From JADFQT01 sp965216025 (lineage in GTDB: Bacteria; Chloroflexota; Dehalococcoidia; Lucifugimonadales; UBA3495), in contig CBDCEX010000018.1 in NCBI GenBank assembly GCA_965216025.1, forward strand, positions 372,001 to 436,000: DNA of 64,000 bases. The letters run 5' to 3'. A program made the position numbers and the translations under genes. The stretch's first letter is position 1; every line of letters starts with the position of its first letter. This document shows positions 1-9,476 of the stretch, piece after piece. Under the pieces are notes generated by a model. It was not told where the DNA came from, made no database searches, and saw only the letters and a program-made list of their open reading frames with translations.

Positions 1-390
1 GCTAGCGTAGGCCGACACCAGATGGACCCCGGGTATCTCTTGGCCGTGGACCCCTCGCAAGGTTTTCCCGTCCAGGGACAGGGGGTCATCCGCCTCTACC
101 CCGCTATTTGCCAGCCAGTTGCCGACTTCTGCCTCAAAGGCCGCCACGTCCAGGCCCTTGAACACCCGGTGGAGGGTGGCCACGCAGGGTGTCTTCTCCT
201 GGCTGAACCCCAAAAGCTGCGCCGTAGCACCCCCTTGGTCCCGCCCCCATTGAGCTATGGCGTATAAGCTGCGGGCGCCGCACAGCATGGCACAGGTGGC
301 CAAGGCCAGGATCGCCCCCAAAGAGTGGCGTCGCCCTTGGCTACTCCGGAAGTCAGGCACCAAATCCAGCGTTTCTCTCAAAGTCATCAT
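1..390 (-). CDS. ISAs1-family transposase, N-terminal 130 codons (partial)
   Basis: Reading back from ATG at 390 (a second ATG lies at 387, behind a GGAGGGGAGG ribosome binding site) gives a protein starting MMTLRETLDLVPDFRSSQGR. This is the DDE-associated N-terminal domain of ISAs1/H-repeat transposases, followed by the first catalytic aspartate in LDGKTLRG at about residue 108. The frame runs off the window start in HLVSAYAS. The protein seen at 64000 resumes exactly there with VSAYASRAG, in frame. The remaining catalytic residues are therefore only present in the copy at the other end of the window. Confidence 0.85.
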   Translation of the reverse strand, partial: MMTLRETLDLVPDFRSSQGRRHSLGAILALATCAMLCGARSLYAIAQWGRDQGGATAQLLGFSQEKTPCVATLHRVFKGLDVAAFEAEVGNWLANSGVEADDPLSLDGKTLRGVHGQEIPGVHLVSAYAS

Positions 391-452
391 CCTCCCCTCC
401 CGCTTAAACTGGTAATAATTTTATACTATTTTGAGAAAATGAAAAGGCCCTG
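1..452 (-). mobile_element. ISAs1-family insertion sequence, 5' half (cut by window start)
   Basis: The element reads on the minus strand and ends at 452 with the terminal inverted repeat CAGGGCCTTTTCAT (seen at 439-452 in complement). The same 14 bp lies inverted at 63162-63175, at the outer end of the other IS half. Between 391 and 452 are the transposase ribosome binding site and probably its promoter. The flank after 452 begins GCGTCAGCAC. It does not match the flank before 63162, so the two halves do not bracket one simple insertion. Confidence 0.85.
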
Positions 453-563
453 GCGTCAGCACCTAGACTTTCCCGCGACCTCAGATGGACTCCAGGAGGC
501 CGCAAAAGAGCCCGATAAGGAATAGAGCGACCAGCCCAAAACCAACGGCCCAGGCGCCGCTCC

Positions 564-573
564 AGTAGCTGCG
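564..573. repeat. Left target-site duplication of the MITE
   Basis: The 10 bp AGTAGCTGCG directly abut the left inverted repeat. An exact copy abuts the right end at 760-769. Confidence 0.85.
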
Positions 574-759
574 CAGGGCAATCGCGTCTTAATCGCCCCC
601 AGGTTTGGGACAGTGGCTCTTTGGGGTCTGACGAGTCCCGGAAGTCTTTCGATCTTTACGTGTTATAGTCAAAATAGCTGGGAAAGCATCGGAATATCTA
701 CCATTCGCTAGCCTTCTGTACCGAAGTTCGAAAAGGCAGTTTTAGACGCGATTGCCCTG
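574..759. mobile_element. 186-bp MITE with ISAs1-like ends
   Basis: The left end CAGGGCAATCGCGTCTTAA (574-592) is repeated inverted at the right end (741-759) with one mismatch in 19. An exact 10-bp direct repeat, AGTAGCTGCG, flanks the element. There is no ORF inside. ISAs1-family elements have ends beginning CAGGG and make 8-10 bp duplications, so this looks like a non-autonomous derivative moved by an ISAs1-type transposase. Its ends share only CAGGGC with the ISAs1 copy at 1-452, so a different family member was probably the driver. The identical duplications suggest a recent insertion. Confidence 0.85.
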
Positions 760-769
760 AGTAGCTGCG
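760..769. repeat. Right target-site duplication of the MITE
   Basis: Exact copy of the 10 bp at 564-573, immediately outside the right inverted repeat. Confidence 0.85.
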
Positions 770-975
770 ACGACCAGTTCGTTTCCGGCTACTGTTGTGG
801 TATGCTTACTTGGCCTAATTTTGTCTTTTCCCATAGATACTTTCCCCTTAACAGTAGAAACTTCCCTTATGCCTGGGAATACCGCAGCGGGACCGGAACC
901 GTCGCCAGACGAATTTTCCGCATGGCATATCCATTATTTTATATCTACGCTGGATGAGGGCGGGCGTGGCCGGGG

Positions 976-2865
976 ATGGGTCTAATGACCGTTGTTGATG
1001 AGGTAAAAAGCCGTTTGGACATAGTGGAGATAATCTCCAGCTACGTCACATTGGACCCTGCCGGGCGAAGATACAAGGCTCCCTGTCCCTTCCACCAAGA
1101 AAAATCCCCCTCATTCATGGTCTATCCCGACCGTCAATCCTGGCATTGCTACGGAGCCTGCGGCAGCGGTGGGGATGTTTTCAGCTTCGTGATGCGGATG
1201 GAGAACCTGGATTTCGCTGAAACACTGAAGCGGCTGTCTCAGCAGGCCGGCGTAGCCCTGCCCACTAGCCAAAATCACAGCCGTCAGCAGGTGGCCTACC
1301 AGATCAACGAGGCTGCCAAAAGCTATTACCAAAGTATTCTCGCCTCGGACCAAGGTATATCGGCCCGCACCTATCTGGAAAAGCGAGGATTGACCGGCGA
1401 CTCCATAGCCAGATTTGAGCTGGGACTGAGCCCGCCAGATGGCGAATCGCTGAGAAACCATCTCACTCAGAAGGGGTTCTCCCTGGCTCAGTTGGCGGAA
1501 GCGGGCGTGGTGCGGATCAATGACCGGGAACAATCCCGGGATTTCTTCCGGGGACGCTTGATCATCCCTATACGGAATTCTCGGGGAGAATTGGGCGGCT
1601 TCGGTAGCCGGGCATTGGATGATTCCGGGCCCAAATACCTGAATTCGGCCCGTACTCCGGTTTTCGACAAGGGTCGAATATTGTATGGACTCTATCTGGC
1701 CCAAGAGGCAGCGCGGCAACAAGGATTGGTGGTGGTGGAAGGGTATATGGACGCCATTATGGCCCACCAGAACGGGTTTACCAACGTGGTGGCCTCCATG
1801 GGCACCGCGCTGACCAGGGACCAGGTGGCGGAAGTCAGAAGGCTCACCACCAAGGTAGTGATGGCTCTGGACCCGGATGCCGCCGGACAGCAGGCGACTC
1901 TACGCAGCCTGGCTACTTCCTGGGAAGTTTTCCAGAAACTGGTAACGGAAAGAGATGGTAGGCAGCGAAGCGGAGAGACTATTATATTTCAGCGCCAGGA
2001 AGATCTGGAATTGAAAGTTATGTCCTTGCCGGACAATCTAGACCCGGATGAGCTGATCCGCCGGTCTCCTCAAGAATGGACTGAACTGGTTGAAGGAGCG
2101 GTGCCGCTCTTCGAATACCTGCTGCCTGCGGTATCCCATCAGTTGGACATCTCCACTCCGGGGGGAAAGGCCCGAGTAGTGGAAATGCTGTTCCCTTTCA
2201 TCGCCGCGGTACCCGAGCCGATCCAGCAGGACCTGTATTTTCAGCAACTAGCTACTTACATTGGTGTCGACGAAGGGACGCTGAAAGCCAGCACCGGAAG
2301 ACTCTCCCATCAGGCCGGCGGCAGCGGGTCCGCTAGTAGCGGACGGCGCCCGAGCCCAGTTGGCCGGGAGGTGGAATCCACGGCTTCGCCCTTTGCTCAC
2401 CTGGACCGGGACCCCATTGAAGAGTATTGCCTGGCATTGGCGCTGCAAAATCCGGACCTGGTCCCAGAAGCTGGCCTGGTGCCGGAGCACTTCCGGCGGC
2501 CGGAAAATCGGGAGTTGGCCAGCCAGGTGCTCCAGTTGACCCAAAATCCTCTGGAGGAGTTTACAGAACAAAAGCTGAGGCAAAGGGTGGAACCGGCTTT
2601 ACAGGAACAGCTGGAGTACTTGATTGCCAAACAATTGCCGCCTGTCGAGGCTCGTCATCGGTTGAGGGCGTTACAAAGCACCGTGAGAAGGCTGGAAGAG
2701 CGCTTCCTGCGGGAGCTGAAAATCGAGGAAGCGATATGGCTTTCCGAGGAGCAGCCGGACATCCTTGAAGATCCCAACCCCACCATACTTGATGTCAACC
2801 AGCGTCTCAAGGGAATTGAAGGCGCCCGCAGTTGGCTGGACCGGAAAACATTAACCGGAAGGTGA
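976..2865 (+). CDS. dnaG: DNA primase DnaG
   Basis: DnaG makes the RNA primers for DNA replication at the fork. The N-terminal zinc finger has ligands C37, H40, C58 and C62. The last pair is spaced C-x3-C (CYGAC) rather than the usual C-x2-C, a spacing I recall from Dehalococcoides-type DnaG. The catalytic core follows, then the TOPRIM fold at about residues 250-310 with the EGYMD and ALDPDAAG acidic motifs that bind magnesium. The C-terminal third is the helicase-interaction region. The length of 629 residues is normal. Start: ATG 976, or ATG 985 (MTVVDEVKSRLDIVEII), which matches family starts equally well. The stop lies 7 bp before rpoD, so the two are surely co-transcribed, as in many bacteria. 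Confidence 0.97.
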   Translation: MGLMTVVDEVKSRLDIVEIISSYVTLDPAGRRYKAPCPFHQEKSPSFMVYPDRQSWHCYGACGSGGDVFSFVMRMENLDFAETLKRLSQQAGVALPTSQNHSRQQVAYQINEAAKSYYQSILASDQGISARTYLEKRGLTGDSIARFELGLSPPDGESLRNHLTQKGFSLAQLAEAGVVRINDREQSRDFFRGRLIIPIRNSRGELGGFGSRALDDSGPKYLNSARTPVFDKGRILYGLYLAQEAARQQGLVVVEGYMDAIMAHQNGFTNVVASMGTALTRDQVAEVRRLTTKVVMALDPDAAGQQATLRSLATSWEVFQKLVTERDGRQRSGETIIFQRQEDLELKVMSLPDNLDPDELIRRSPQEWTELVEGAVPLFEYLLPAVSHQLDISTPGGKARVVEMLFPFIAAVPEPIQQDLYFQQLATYIGVDEGTLKASTGRLSHQAGGSGSASSGRRPSPVGREVESTASPFAHLDRDPIEEYCLALALQNPDLVPEAGLVPEHFRRPENRELASQVLQLTQNPLEEFTEQKLRQRVEPALQEQLEYLIAKQLPPVEARHRLRALQSTVRRLEERFLRELKIEEAIWLSEEQPDILEDPNPTILDVNQRLKGIEGARSWLDRKTLTGR

Positions 2866-2872
2866 TAACCAC

Positions 2873-4456
<1,584 letters not shown>

Positions 4457-4489
4457 ATTTCAGAGCGTGTGGCATAAGCCATCATTTCG

Positions 4490-4575
4490 TCGTTGCGAGC
4501 GAAGCGAAGCGAAGCAATCTAGCCCCTCTGAGATTGCTTCGTCGTCCCGATGTAATCGGGACTTCTCGCAATGAC
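4490..4575. repeat. Dispersed palindromic repeat, family A (copy 1)
   Basis: Imperfect inverted repeat: CGTTGCGAGCGAAGC... AGCAATCT on the left answers AGATTGCTTCG ... CTCGCAATGAC on the right. GCGAA is repeated three times, and an inner hairpin TCCCGATGTAATCGGGA lies near 4546. The copy follows the rpoD stop and could act as its transcription stop. Other copies are at 12731-12798, 45996-46076 and 56196-56437. Confidence 0.8.
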
Positions 4576-4729
4576 AACTCATACAGCCTCTAAATTTAGT
4601 TCCCTACAGAATGGGCGCAAACGGCGGGGGGGGGGAGGCAAAGTGGAGCTTAACAAGCCTGGATTTGCCTTTAAATGGCGAAATTCCCGGTGTTATACTC
4701 AGTGTGATTGATGATTGGGAGGGTGTTTC

Positions 4730-4942
4730 GTGGAAGACTGGGTGTTACCAAAGTGTCAAAGTTGCGACACGGGACAATTGGTTCCCCTGTCGGATTACGG
4801 TGGACAGGGTGCCTCGGTTCACTACAAAGCCTGGGTCTGCATTAACCCAACCTGCGGCTTTAACATAAAGATTCGCAACGGCGATATTTACCTTAACGAA
4901 CCTATTACTCCGGGCGCAATGAACACCCCTAGACCCCGTTAG
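4730..4942 (+). CDS. Small zinc-ribbon-like protein of unknown function
   Basis: I do not recognise a named family. The 70-residue protein begins with GTG at 4730 behind a GGGAGGG ribosome binding site (4717-4723), giving MEDWVLPKCQSCDTGQLVPL. It has two cysteine pairs, KCQSCD near the start and CINPTC about 25 residues later. These could hold one zinc ion between two beta hairpins, as in rubredoxin-like ribbons. A start at TTG 4715 is possible but ignores the ribosome binding site. A TATACT box lies at 4694-4699 without a good -35. The well-placed cysteines and the Shine-Dalgarno support a real gene. It stands alone between rpoD and the sortase gene. Confidence 0.6.
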   Translation: MEDWVLPKCQSCDTGQLVPLSDYGGQGASVHYKAWVCINPTCGFNIKIRNGDIYLNEPITPGAMNTPRPR

Positions 4943-5110
4943 TTCCCTCGGATATCTCCTTCCGGACCTATCTCCTCTAAAGTCGGATGATTTCCCGAAA
5001 GGGTTGGGTGGTTGAAACGGGTAGGGTTCGATCAAGGAATATTGCGGTCCGACAATTCGCCGACAACTCCGGTACCGAGTTGCTACTTCCCGATCCGTAA
5101 AGGCGGTGCC

Positions 5111-5992
5111 ATGCAAGCCGGTTACGATTATCTCTTAGCGCCGGGGCGCCTGAAGCGCGGGCTTTCCGGCTATCTTGGACTCACCCTCGCTCTTGTTGGC
5201 GCGCTGCTGCTGGTCGGTGGCGGCGGCTATTATCTCTACGCCACCGTCGCCCGGTCCCAGCTGGACCAAATGAATGTTAGCCTTCCCAGCGCGGTAAGCG
5301 TCGCCCCGGAGCCCGTCCCGGACCGACCCTCCCCAGCACCGGACATCCTGGCTCCACTCGAGATTGTCCCGCCTCCCGGCATACCCGAGTCGGCCATCGC
5401 CGGCCAGACGGTAACCCACGGTGAGTCGTCTCTTATAGATGTCTGGAGCGATCCGTTATCTTACGAACCTTTGGACTACCGCCGGCAAGTGCTATTGCGG
5501 GGATTCACGCCCCTGGAGTTCAACCAGGCAGCACCAGTAGGCAGTCTGCCCGCCGCGACGCGGCTGATTTTACCGGAAATTGGCGTCGCTTCCGGCGTGA
5601 CGGAACTGGCGATTCGGGATCTGGGAGACAGCCGGGGTTACGAAACGCCGGTCAACACCATAGGACATATCCCGGAAGTGGCTAATCCTGGAGAGGCGGG
5701 CAGCTCCTGGTTTTTCGCTCACCTGGAGAGCCCAATCGTTGGCGAGGGGTCGGTCTTTTATAACCTGACCCGAATACCCGACATGCTGGGAAGCGGGCAG
5801 GATGTCTTCGTCATTGCCGACACCGGCTCGCGACAATACCTGTACCGCATCACTTCCACAGAGGTCTTGGACCAGGATGAAATGAGGCTGTTCAACACCG
5901 GCTGGGCCTCGATCCACCTGGTTTCCTGCGTGCCCCGGTTGGTTTACGACCACCGGCTGGTAGTTACCGGCGAGCTGGTGGGTGTCAAGTAG
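5111..5992 (+). CDS. Sortase-family transpeptidase
   Basis: Sortases cleave a C-terminal sorting motif on exported proteins and join them to an amine on the cell surface. ATG 5111 has an AAAGGCGG ribosome binding site and gives 293 residues; the frame is open further upstream. One membrane segment (about residues 18-40) anchors the enzyme. A Pro-rich linker of about 70 residues follows, then the sortase barrel. The catalytic residues are visible as H204 (WFFAHLESP), C273 (HLVSCVP) and probably R281 (YDHRLVVTGEL). No pilin or LPxTG-type substrate gene lies next to it, so it is probably a housekeeping or orphan sortase. It converges with the CBS-domain gene downstream. Confidence 0.85.
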   Translation: MQAGYDYLLAPGRLKRGLSGYLGLTLALVGALLLVGGGGYYLYATVARSQLDQMNVSLPSAVSVAPEPVPDRPSPAPDILAPLEIVPPPGIPESAIAGQTVTHGESSLIDVWSDPLSYEPLDYRRQVLLRGFTPLEFNQAAPVGSLPAATRLILPEIGVASGVTELAIRDLGDSRGYETPVNTIGHIPEVANPGEAGSSWFFAHLESPIVGEGSVFYNLTRIPDMLGSGQDVFVIADTGSRQYLYRITSTEVLDQDEMRLFNTGWASIHLVSCVPRLVYDHRLVVTGELVGVK

Positions 5993-6084
5993 TAGCACCA
6001 AGAAGCTGACTTATTTAGAGGCTTTGCGTAGGCACGGCTGCGGGTGGCAAATTTTATTCCTTGAAATCCCGGGCTGAGGACGGT

Positions 6085-7302
6085 TCAAGAGGCCGACACC
6101 TCCTGAATAGGTTCGACGCGGAGTTTCCTCAGACGCCTGCCCAGGACGGAAATCACTTCTATATTCAGGTGGTCCACGGTTATTTTGTCCCCTACCTGAG
6201 GCATCCTTCCCAGAGTCCGGTAAACGTAGCCGCCCACGGTGTCAAAATCTGGGTCATGCAGCTTAGCACCAAAGAGTTCCTCCACATCCTCGGTGGTCAC
6301 GCCGGCGTCGATGATTACGGCGCCGTCGGCCAGCCGGGTGATTGGATCCTCAGACTTGGAGAACTCGTCCTCAATCTCACCCACAATCTCCTCGAGCAGG
6401 TCCTCCATCGTGACCAGGCCTTCCGTGCCGCCATATTCGTCCACCACAATGGCGAACTGAAGCGCCTTTTGCTGCAGCTCCTGCAAAAGCCTATCCAACC
6501 GTTTGGATTCGGGGATAAAAAAGGCCGGGCGGATAACTTCGCTCAAAGCAGCATCCAGCCCTCGCTCCACTAAAAGCGCGAGTAGGTCGCGGGAGTGGAC
6601 CACACCGGCGATTTGGTCGATGGTGTCTTCATATACTGGCAAGCGACTGTGACCGCTTTCAATGAACTTCTCCGCCACCTGCTTCAAGGGCATATTCAAT
6701 TCCACCGCCACCATGTCTAGCCTAGGGACCATAATCTCTCGCGCTGTGGATACATCCAAACGGAGAATGGACCGTAACATCTCTCGGTCCTTTTCATCCA
6801 GATTCACCAGCTCCTCTTCCGTTATCACCGGCTCTGCTGCGTCGGGTAAAACGCCGAAGCCGGACTGGCCGTTTTGGCTCAGTGCGGGCTCGGCAAGCAG
6901 GGTTTCCGTCGTTCTTAGCCCCCAATTTCTAACCAGTATCCGCAACGCTGGAGCGGAATACCGGGCGGACCAGGTGGGATAGCGGGACACTAGATAATAA
7001 GCCGCCCGATCAAGGCCGGCTACCAGGACTAGGACGATCACCGCGGTAAGAGTAATAGACCACCAGACCAGGGGCAACAGAGAGAGGGCCAGTAGCAGAC
7101 CCGAGAGGGAGAGGGCGATGATGCCGGCGTACCGGTAGGGGGACAGGGCGAGCCCAAAGCGCTGTAAGGTTGACATGCCGTTGGTGGGTGCTGCGACACC
7201 GCGGATCGCATGCTGCAAAAAGGCCAACAGACCGTACAGCAGCAGGGATCCCATGAAAATCGCGATAATTAGAGCTAATGGTATATCGCTGTCACTTTCC
7301 AA
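6085..7302 (-). CDS. CBS-domain membrane protein of the HlyC/CorC family
   Basis: These proteins are linked to magnesium and cobalt efflux and other cation handling, although the substrate is rarely proven. Three or so hydrophobic segments occupy residues 8-110. This region is a weak match to the DUF21 domain. A CBS pair follows at about residues 180-300 (REIMVPRLDMVAVE, HSRLPVYEDTIDQIAGVVHSRDL) and is likely an adenosine-nucleotide sensor. The CorC_HlyC domain closes the protein (DTVGGYVYRTLGRMPQVGD). The 405 residues are a normal length. It is transcribed in the same direction as glmU, with a 50-bp gap, so the two may share a message. Confidence 0.88.
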   Translation of the reverse strand: MESDSDIPLALIIAIFMGSLLLYGLLAFLQHAIRGVAAPTNGMSTLQRFGLALSPYRYAGIIALSLSGLLLALSLLPLVWWSITLTAVIVLVLVAGLDRAAYYLVSRYPTWSARYSAPALRILVRNWGLRTTETLLAEPALSQNGQSGFGVLPDAAEPVITEEELVNLDEKDREMLRSILRLDVSTAREIMVPRLDMVAVELNMPLKQVAEKFIESGHSRLPVYEDTIDQIAGVVHSRDLLALLVERGLDAALSEVIRPAFFIPESKRLDRLLQELQQKALQFAIVVDEYGGTEGLVTMEDLLEEIVGEIEDEFSKSEDPITRLADGAVIIDAGVTTEDVEELFGAKLHDPDFDTVGGYVYRTLGRMPQVGDKITVDHLNIEVISVLGRRLRKLRVEPIQEVSAS

Positions 7303-7352
7303 TACGGAAACCCTCCATTGCCATTGCTGTAGATACTGTCCCGGTTTTTAAT

Positions 7353-8753
7353 TTAAGGAGCCTGTTGGTGGATTCGGTTCTTACCAACAATTCTAGCAGG
7401 CATTCCGACGGCAAGTCCAGCCGCCGGAATATCCTTTGTTACCACTGCTCCCGCGCCCGTCGCGGCATTGGCTCCTACCGTCACCGGCGCGACCAGCATG
7501 GTGTCGCAGCCAATAAAAGCCCCGGCCTCAATCACCGTCGGCAGCTTGTCCCGACCGTCATAATTACAGGTAACCGTGCCGGCTCCAATATTCACACCGG
7601 CTCCAATGGTGGCATCTCCCAGGTAGCTGAAATGCCCGGATACGGCTCCGGTGGACAGCCGGCTGTTCTTGACTTCCACGTAGTTTCCCAGGTGCACTCC
7701 CGATTCCAGGTAGGCGCCCGGCCGCAGGTGACTGAAGGGCCCAATATCGACGCCCGCCTCCACCGTCGCCTCCTCCAGCATCGAAGCGATGATCCGGCAC
7801 CCATCGCCAACCACGGAATCCTCGATGACCGCGTTGGGACCTATTTGGCAGTCCTCCCCGATGCTGGTGTGACCCCGCAAAGCGGTGTTGGCTAAAATAA
7901 TGGAATCTTGACCTACGGTCACGTCACCGTCGATGTATACCGAGGCCGGGTCTTGAATAGTTACGCCAGCAAGCATCCAGCTCTCTAGAATCCGCCGCCG
8001 CTGGATCGCCTCGACCTGGGAAACCTGCAACCGGTTGTTGACACCCATCGACTCATCTGGGTCTCCACAGGTCTCGGAGCTAATCGGCTCTCCGGACTCA
8101 GCGCCCAGGGCCACCAAAGATGTAAGGTATTTCTCCCCCTGGCGGTTGGGCTCGATGCGCTTTAGATTTGCCGCTAAAAAGCCGGAGCGAAAGCAGTAAA
8201 CCCCCACGTTGACCTCATTCGCCCGGTGATCCAGCATCTGGGGATCCGGCGAGCCGGGCCGGTCGCCAGCCTCCACTATGTCTACTATGCGCCTCTGGTT
8301 GTCTCTAATCACCTTTCCCAAGTCCTGGCCGGCAGCAGTCCGGGCTGTAAGCAGGGAGAGCCCGGCGGCTTTCTCCAAATGCCGCTGAGCCAACCGGCGC
8401 ACCGAATCCGGGGTCAACAGAGGAACGTCGCCGTTCAAGACCAGGAGTTGTTCCGCCCGTCCGTTCAGCTGTTTCAACGCCCAGGACAAAGCGTCTCCGG
8501 TACCTTTCATCTCCGGCTGGATAGCGTATTCGACGGCGTCGCCCAGGATTTGGCGGATGCGAGTCTCATTATCTGGGGATACCACTAGGACAACTGTTCC
8601 AACCCCGAGCCGGCGCAGCAGCTCAACGGGATAGCGGACCAGCTCCTTGCCGCATACCTGGTGCAGCACTTTCGGAATGCGGGACTTCATTCGAACGCCG
8701 TGTCCGGCGGCCAGGATGACCCCGGCCCACTGGTGCCCAATGCTTTCTACCAT
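7353..8753 (-). CDS. glmU: Bifunctional GlmU: N-acetylglucosamine-1-phosphate uridyltransferase and glucosamine-1-phosphate acetyltransferase
   Basis: GlmU makes UDP-GlcNAc, the precursor of peptidoglycan and surface glycans, in the cytoplasm. The N-terminal nucleotidyltransferase domain (about residues 8-240) has the signature VILAAGHGVRMKSRIPKVLH, plus LVLNGDVPLL for metal and UTP binding and EVNVGVYCF. The C-terminal half is a left-handed beta helix of hexapeptide repeats with the acetyltransferase residues in SHLRPGAYLESGVHLGNYVEVK, NIGAGTVTCNYDG and NAATGAGAVVTKDIP. The length of 466 residues is typical. Start ATG 8753 gives MVESIGHQWAGVILAAG. A perfect TATAAT lies upstream at 8845-8850 on this strand, but with no good -35. 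Confidence 0.96.
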   Translation of the reverse strand: MVESIGHQWAGVILAAGHGVRMKSRIPKVLHQVCGKELVRYPVELLRRLGVGTVVLVVSPDNETRIRQILGDAVEYAIQPEMKGTGDALSWALKQLNGRAEQLLVLNGDVPLLTPDSVRRLAQRHLEKAAGLSLLTARTAAGQDLGKVIRDNQRRIVDIVEAGDRPGSPDPQMLDHRANEVNVGVYCFRSGFLAANLKRIEPNRQGEKYLTSLVALGAESGEPISSETCGDPDESMGVNNRLQVSQVEAIQRRRILESWMLAGVTIQDPASVYIDGDVTVGQDSIILANTALRGHTSIGEDCQIGPNAVIEDSVVGDGCRIIASMLEEATVEAGVDIGPFSHLRPGAYLESGVHLGNYVEVKNSRLSTGAVSGHFSYLGDATIGAGVNIGAGTVTCNYDGRDKLPTVIEAGAFIGCDTMLVAPVTVGANAATGAGAVVTKDIPAAGLAVGMPARIVGKNRIHQQAP

Positions 8754-9188
8754 ACCGCTACCCTCTGAGAGGCCTTATCCTGATGATGGCTCTATGTTTC
8801 AGCTCGGGAGCGGTTCCGCTGACGGGGACCTCTCACTTGGAGTAATTATAACAGCGAGGGATTACGGCGCTTCCTACCCAGCGATTGGTGCATCTCTGGA
8901 TCAAACGCTAAAAAGACGGGCAATCGTCCTTCGAGAGCCTCAGGACGAACGGAAGAACCAGCCCGTTCGTGGTGAGCCCGTCGAACCAGGAACGGCTGCC
9001 GCTCACACACCATCTCAGGCAGCTGTGATTCAAACGTCGGAGGTTCAAACTCCGTCGAGGAGGCTCGCGTTGACAACCCTTTCCCGGCGGCGCACAATTG
9101 GCTGGTCCCCTAGCTGGCGTAATCAATGTCCGTCCTTAGGGATACCCAGCGAGAATCTCTGCGGAAATACCCGCCGAGAGGCACCATC
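8754..9188. other. Non-coding interval between divergent glmU and the amidase cluster
   Basis: 435 bp without a credible gene. It contains dispersed repeat B at 8926-8988. A hairpin with CGGAG/CTCCG arms around GTTCAAA near 9040 resembles a tRNA T-arm, but no other tRNA parts can be built around it. Confidence 0.6.
8926..8988. repeat. Dispersed repeat, family B (copy 1)
   Basis: The arms are CCTTCGAGAGCCTCAGGACG at 8928 and CGTTCGTGGTGAGCCCGTCG at 8964. The motif recurs at 24790-24864 (reverse orientation) and 56302-56373, with a fragment inside alaS at 36472-36490. Each arm is partly self-complementary, so the RNA would fold. The function is unknown. Confidence 0.75.
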
Positions 9189-9380
9189 ATGGCCGAACTT
9201 TCCGAATCCGAAATTCGGGCCCTGGCCAAAGCAGCCGGGGTGGAAATCCCCGAGCATCTGCTGACGGAGGTCGGCTACAGCCTCAATGGCCTGCTGGAAA
9301 CCCTGGAAAACATATCGGTACCGGACTGGGAGCAGATCGAGCCGCTGCCGATAGTTCTCCCTCACGCTGGGGGCGGCTAA
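9189..9380 (+). CDS. AtzG-like / GatC-like small amidase subunit
   Basis: The 63-residue protein begins MAELSESEIRALAKAAGVEI at ATG 9189, with a GAGAGG ribosome binding site. Its pattern (an amphipathic helix, a VEIPEHLLTEV turn, then LLETLENI and PLPIVLPHAG) resembles the short AtzG/DUF4089 partners that wrap around amidase-signature enzymes, as GatC does around GatA. It is too short for a full GatC of about 95 residues. It lies about 95 bp upstream of an amidase gene in the same direction, which supports a two-subunit amidase. A specific substrate cannot be inferred. Confidence 0.65.
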   Translation: MAELSESEIRALAKAAGVEIPEHLLTEVGYSLNGLLETLENISVPDWEQIEPLPIVLPHAGGG

Positions 9381-9476
9381 AAACCCCGGCTCCGCCCTCC
9401 TTATCCCAGGGGAAACACCGGCCGGATGTAAGAGCGGCGCCCGAAAAGGAGATGGCTGCGACGGAGATTGCCTCTA

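Larger units (their letters stand above)
453..975. other. Non-coding interval between the IS and dnaG
   Basis: This 523-bp stretch has no convincing gene. It holds the 186-bp MITE at 574-759 and otherwise plain sequence. A minus-strand frame ending near 503 encodes one hydrophobic segment (WAVGFGLVALFLIGLFCGLL) but has an upstream stop and no start codon. No clear sigma-70 promoter for dnaG was found. Confidence 0.6.

Noticed and set aside
490..600. Possible small membrane protein on the minus strand (WAVGFGLVALFLIGLF).
   Set aside because: It has no start codon and an upstream in-frame stop, both with and without the MITE. One hydrophobic segment is not enough evidence.
8990..9070. tRNA-like T-arm (CGGAG-GTTCAAA-CTCCG).
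   Set aside because: No acceptor, D or anticodon arms can be built. The loop is offset by one base from a true T loop.
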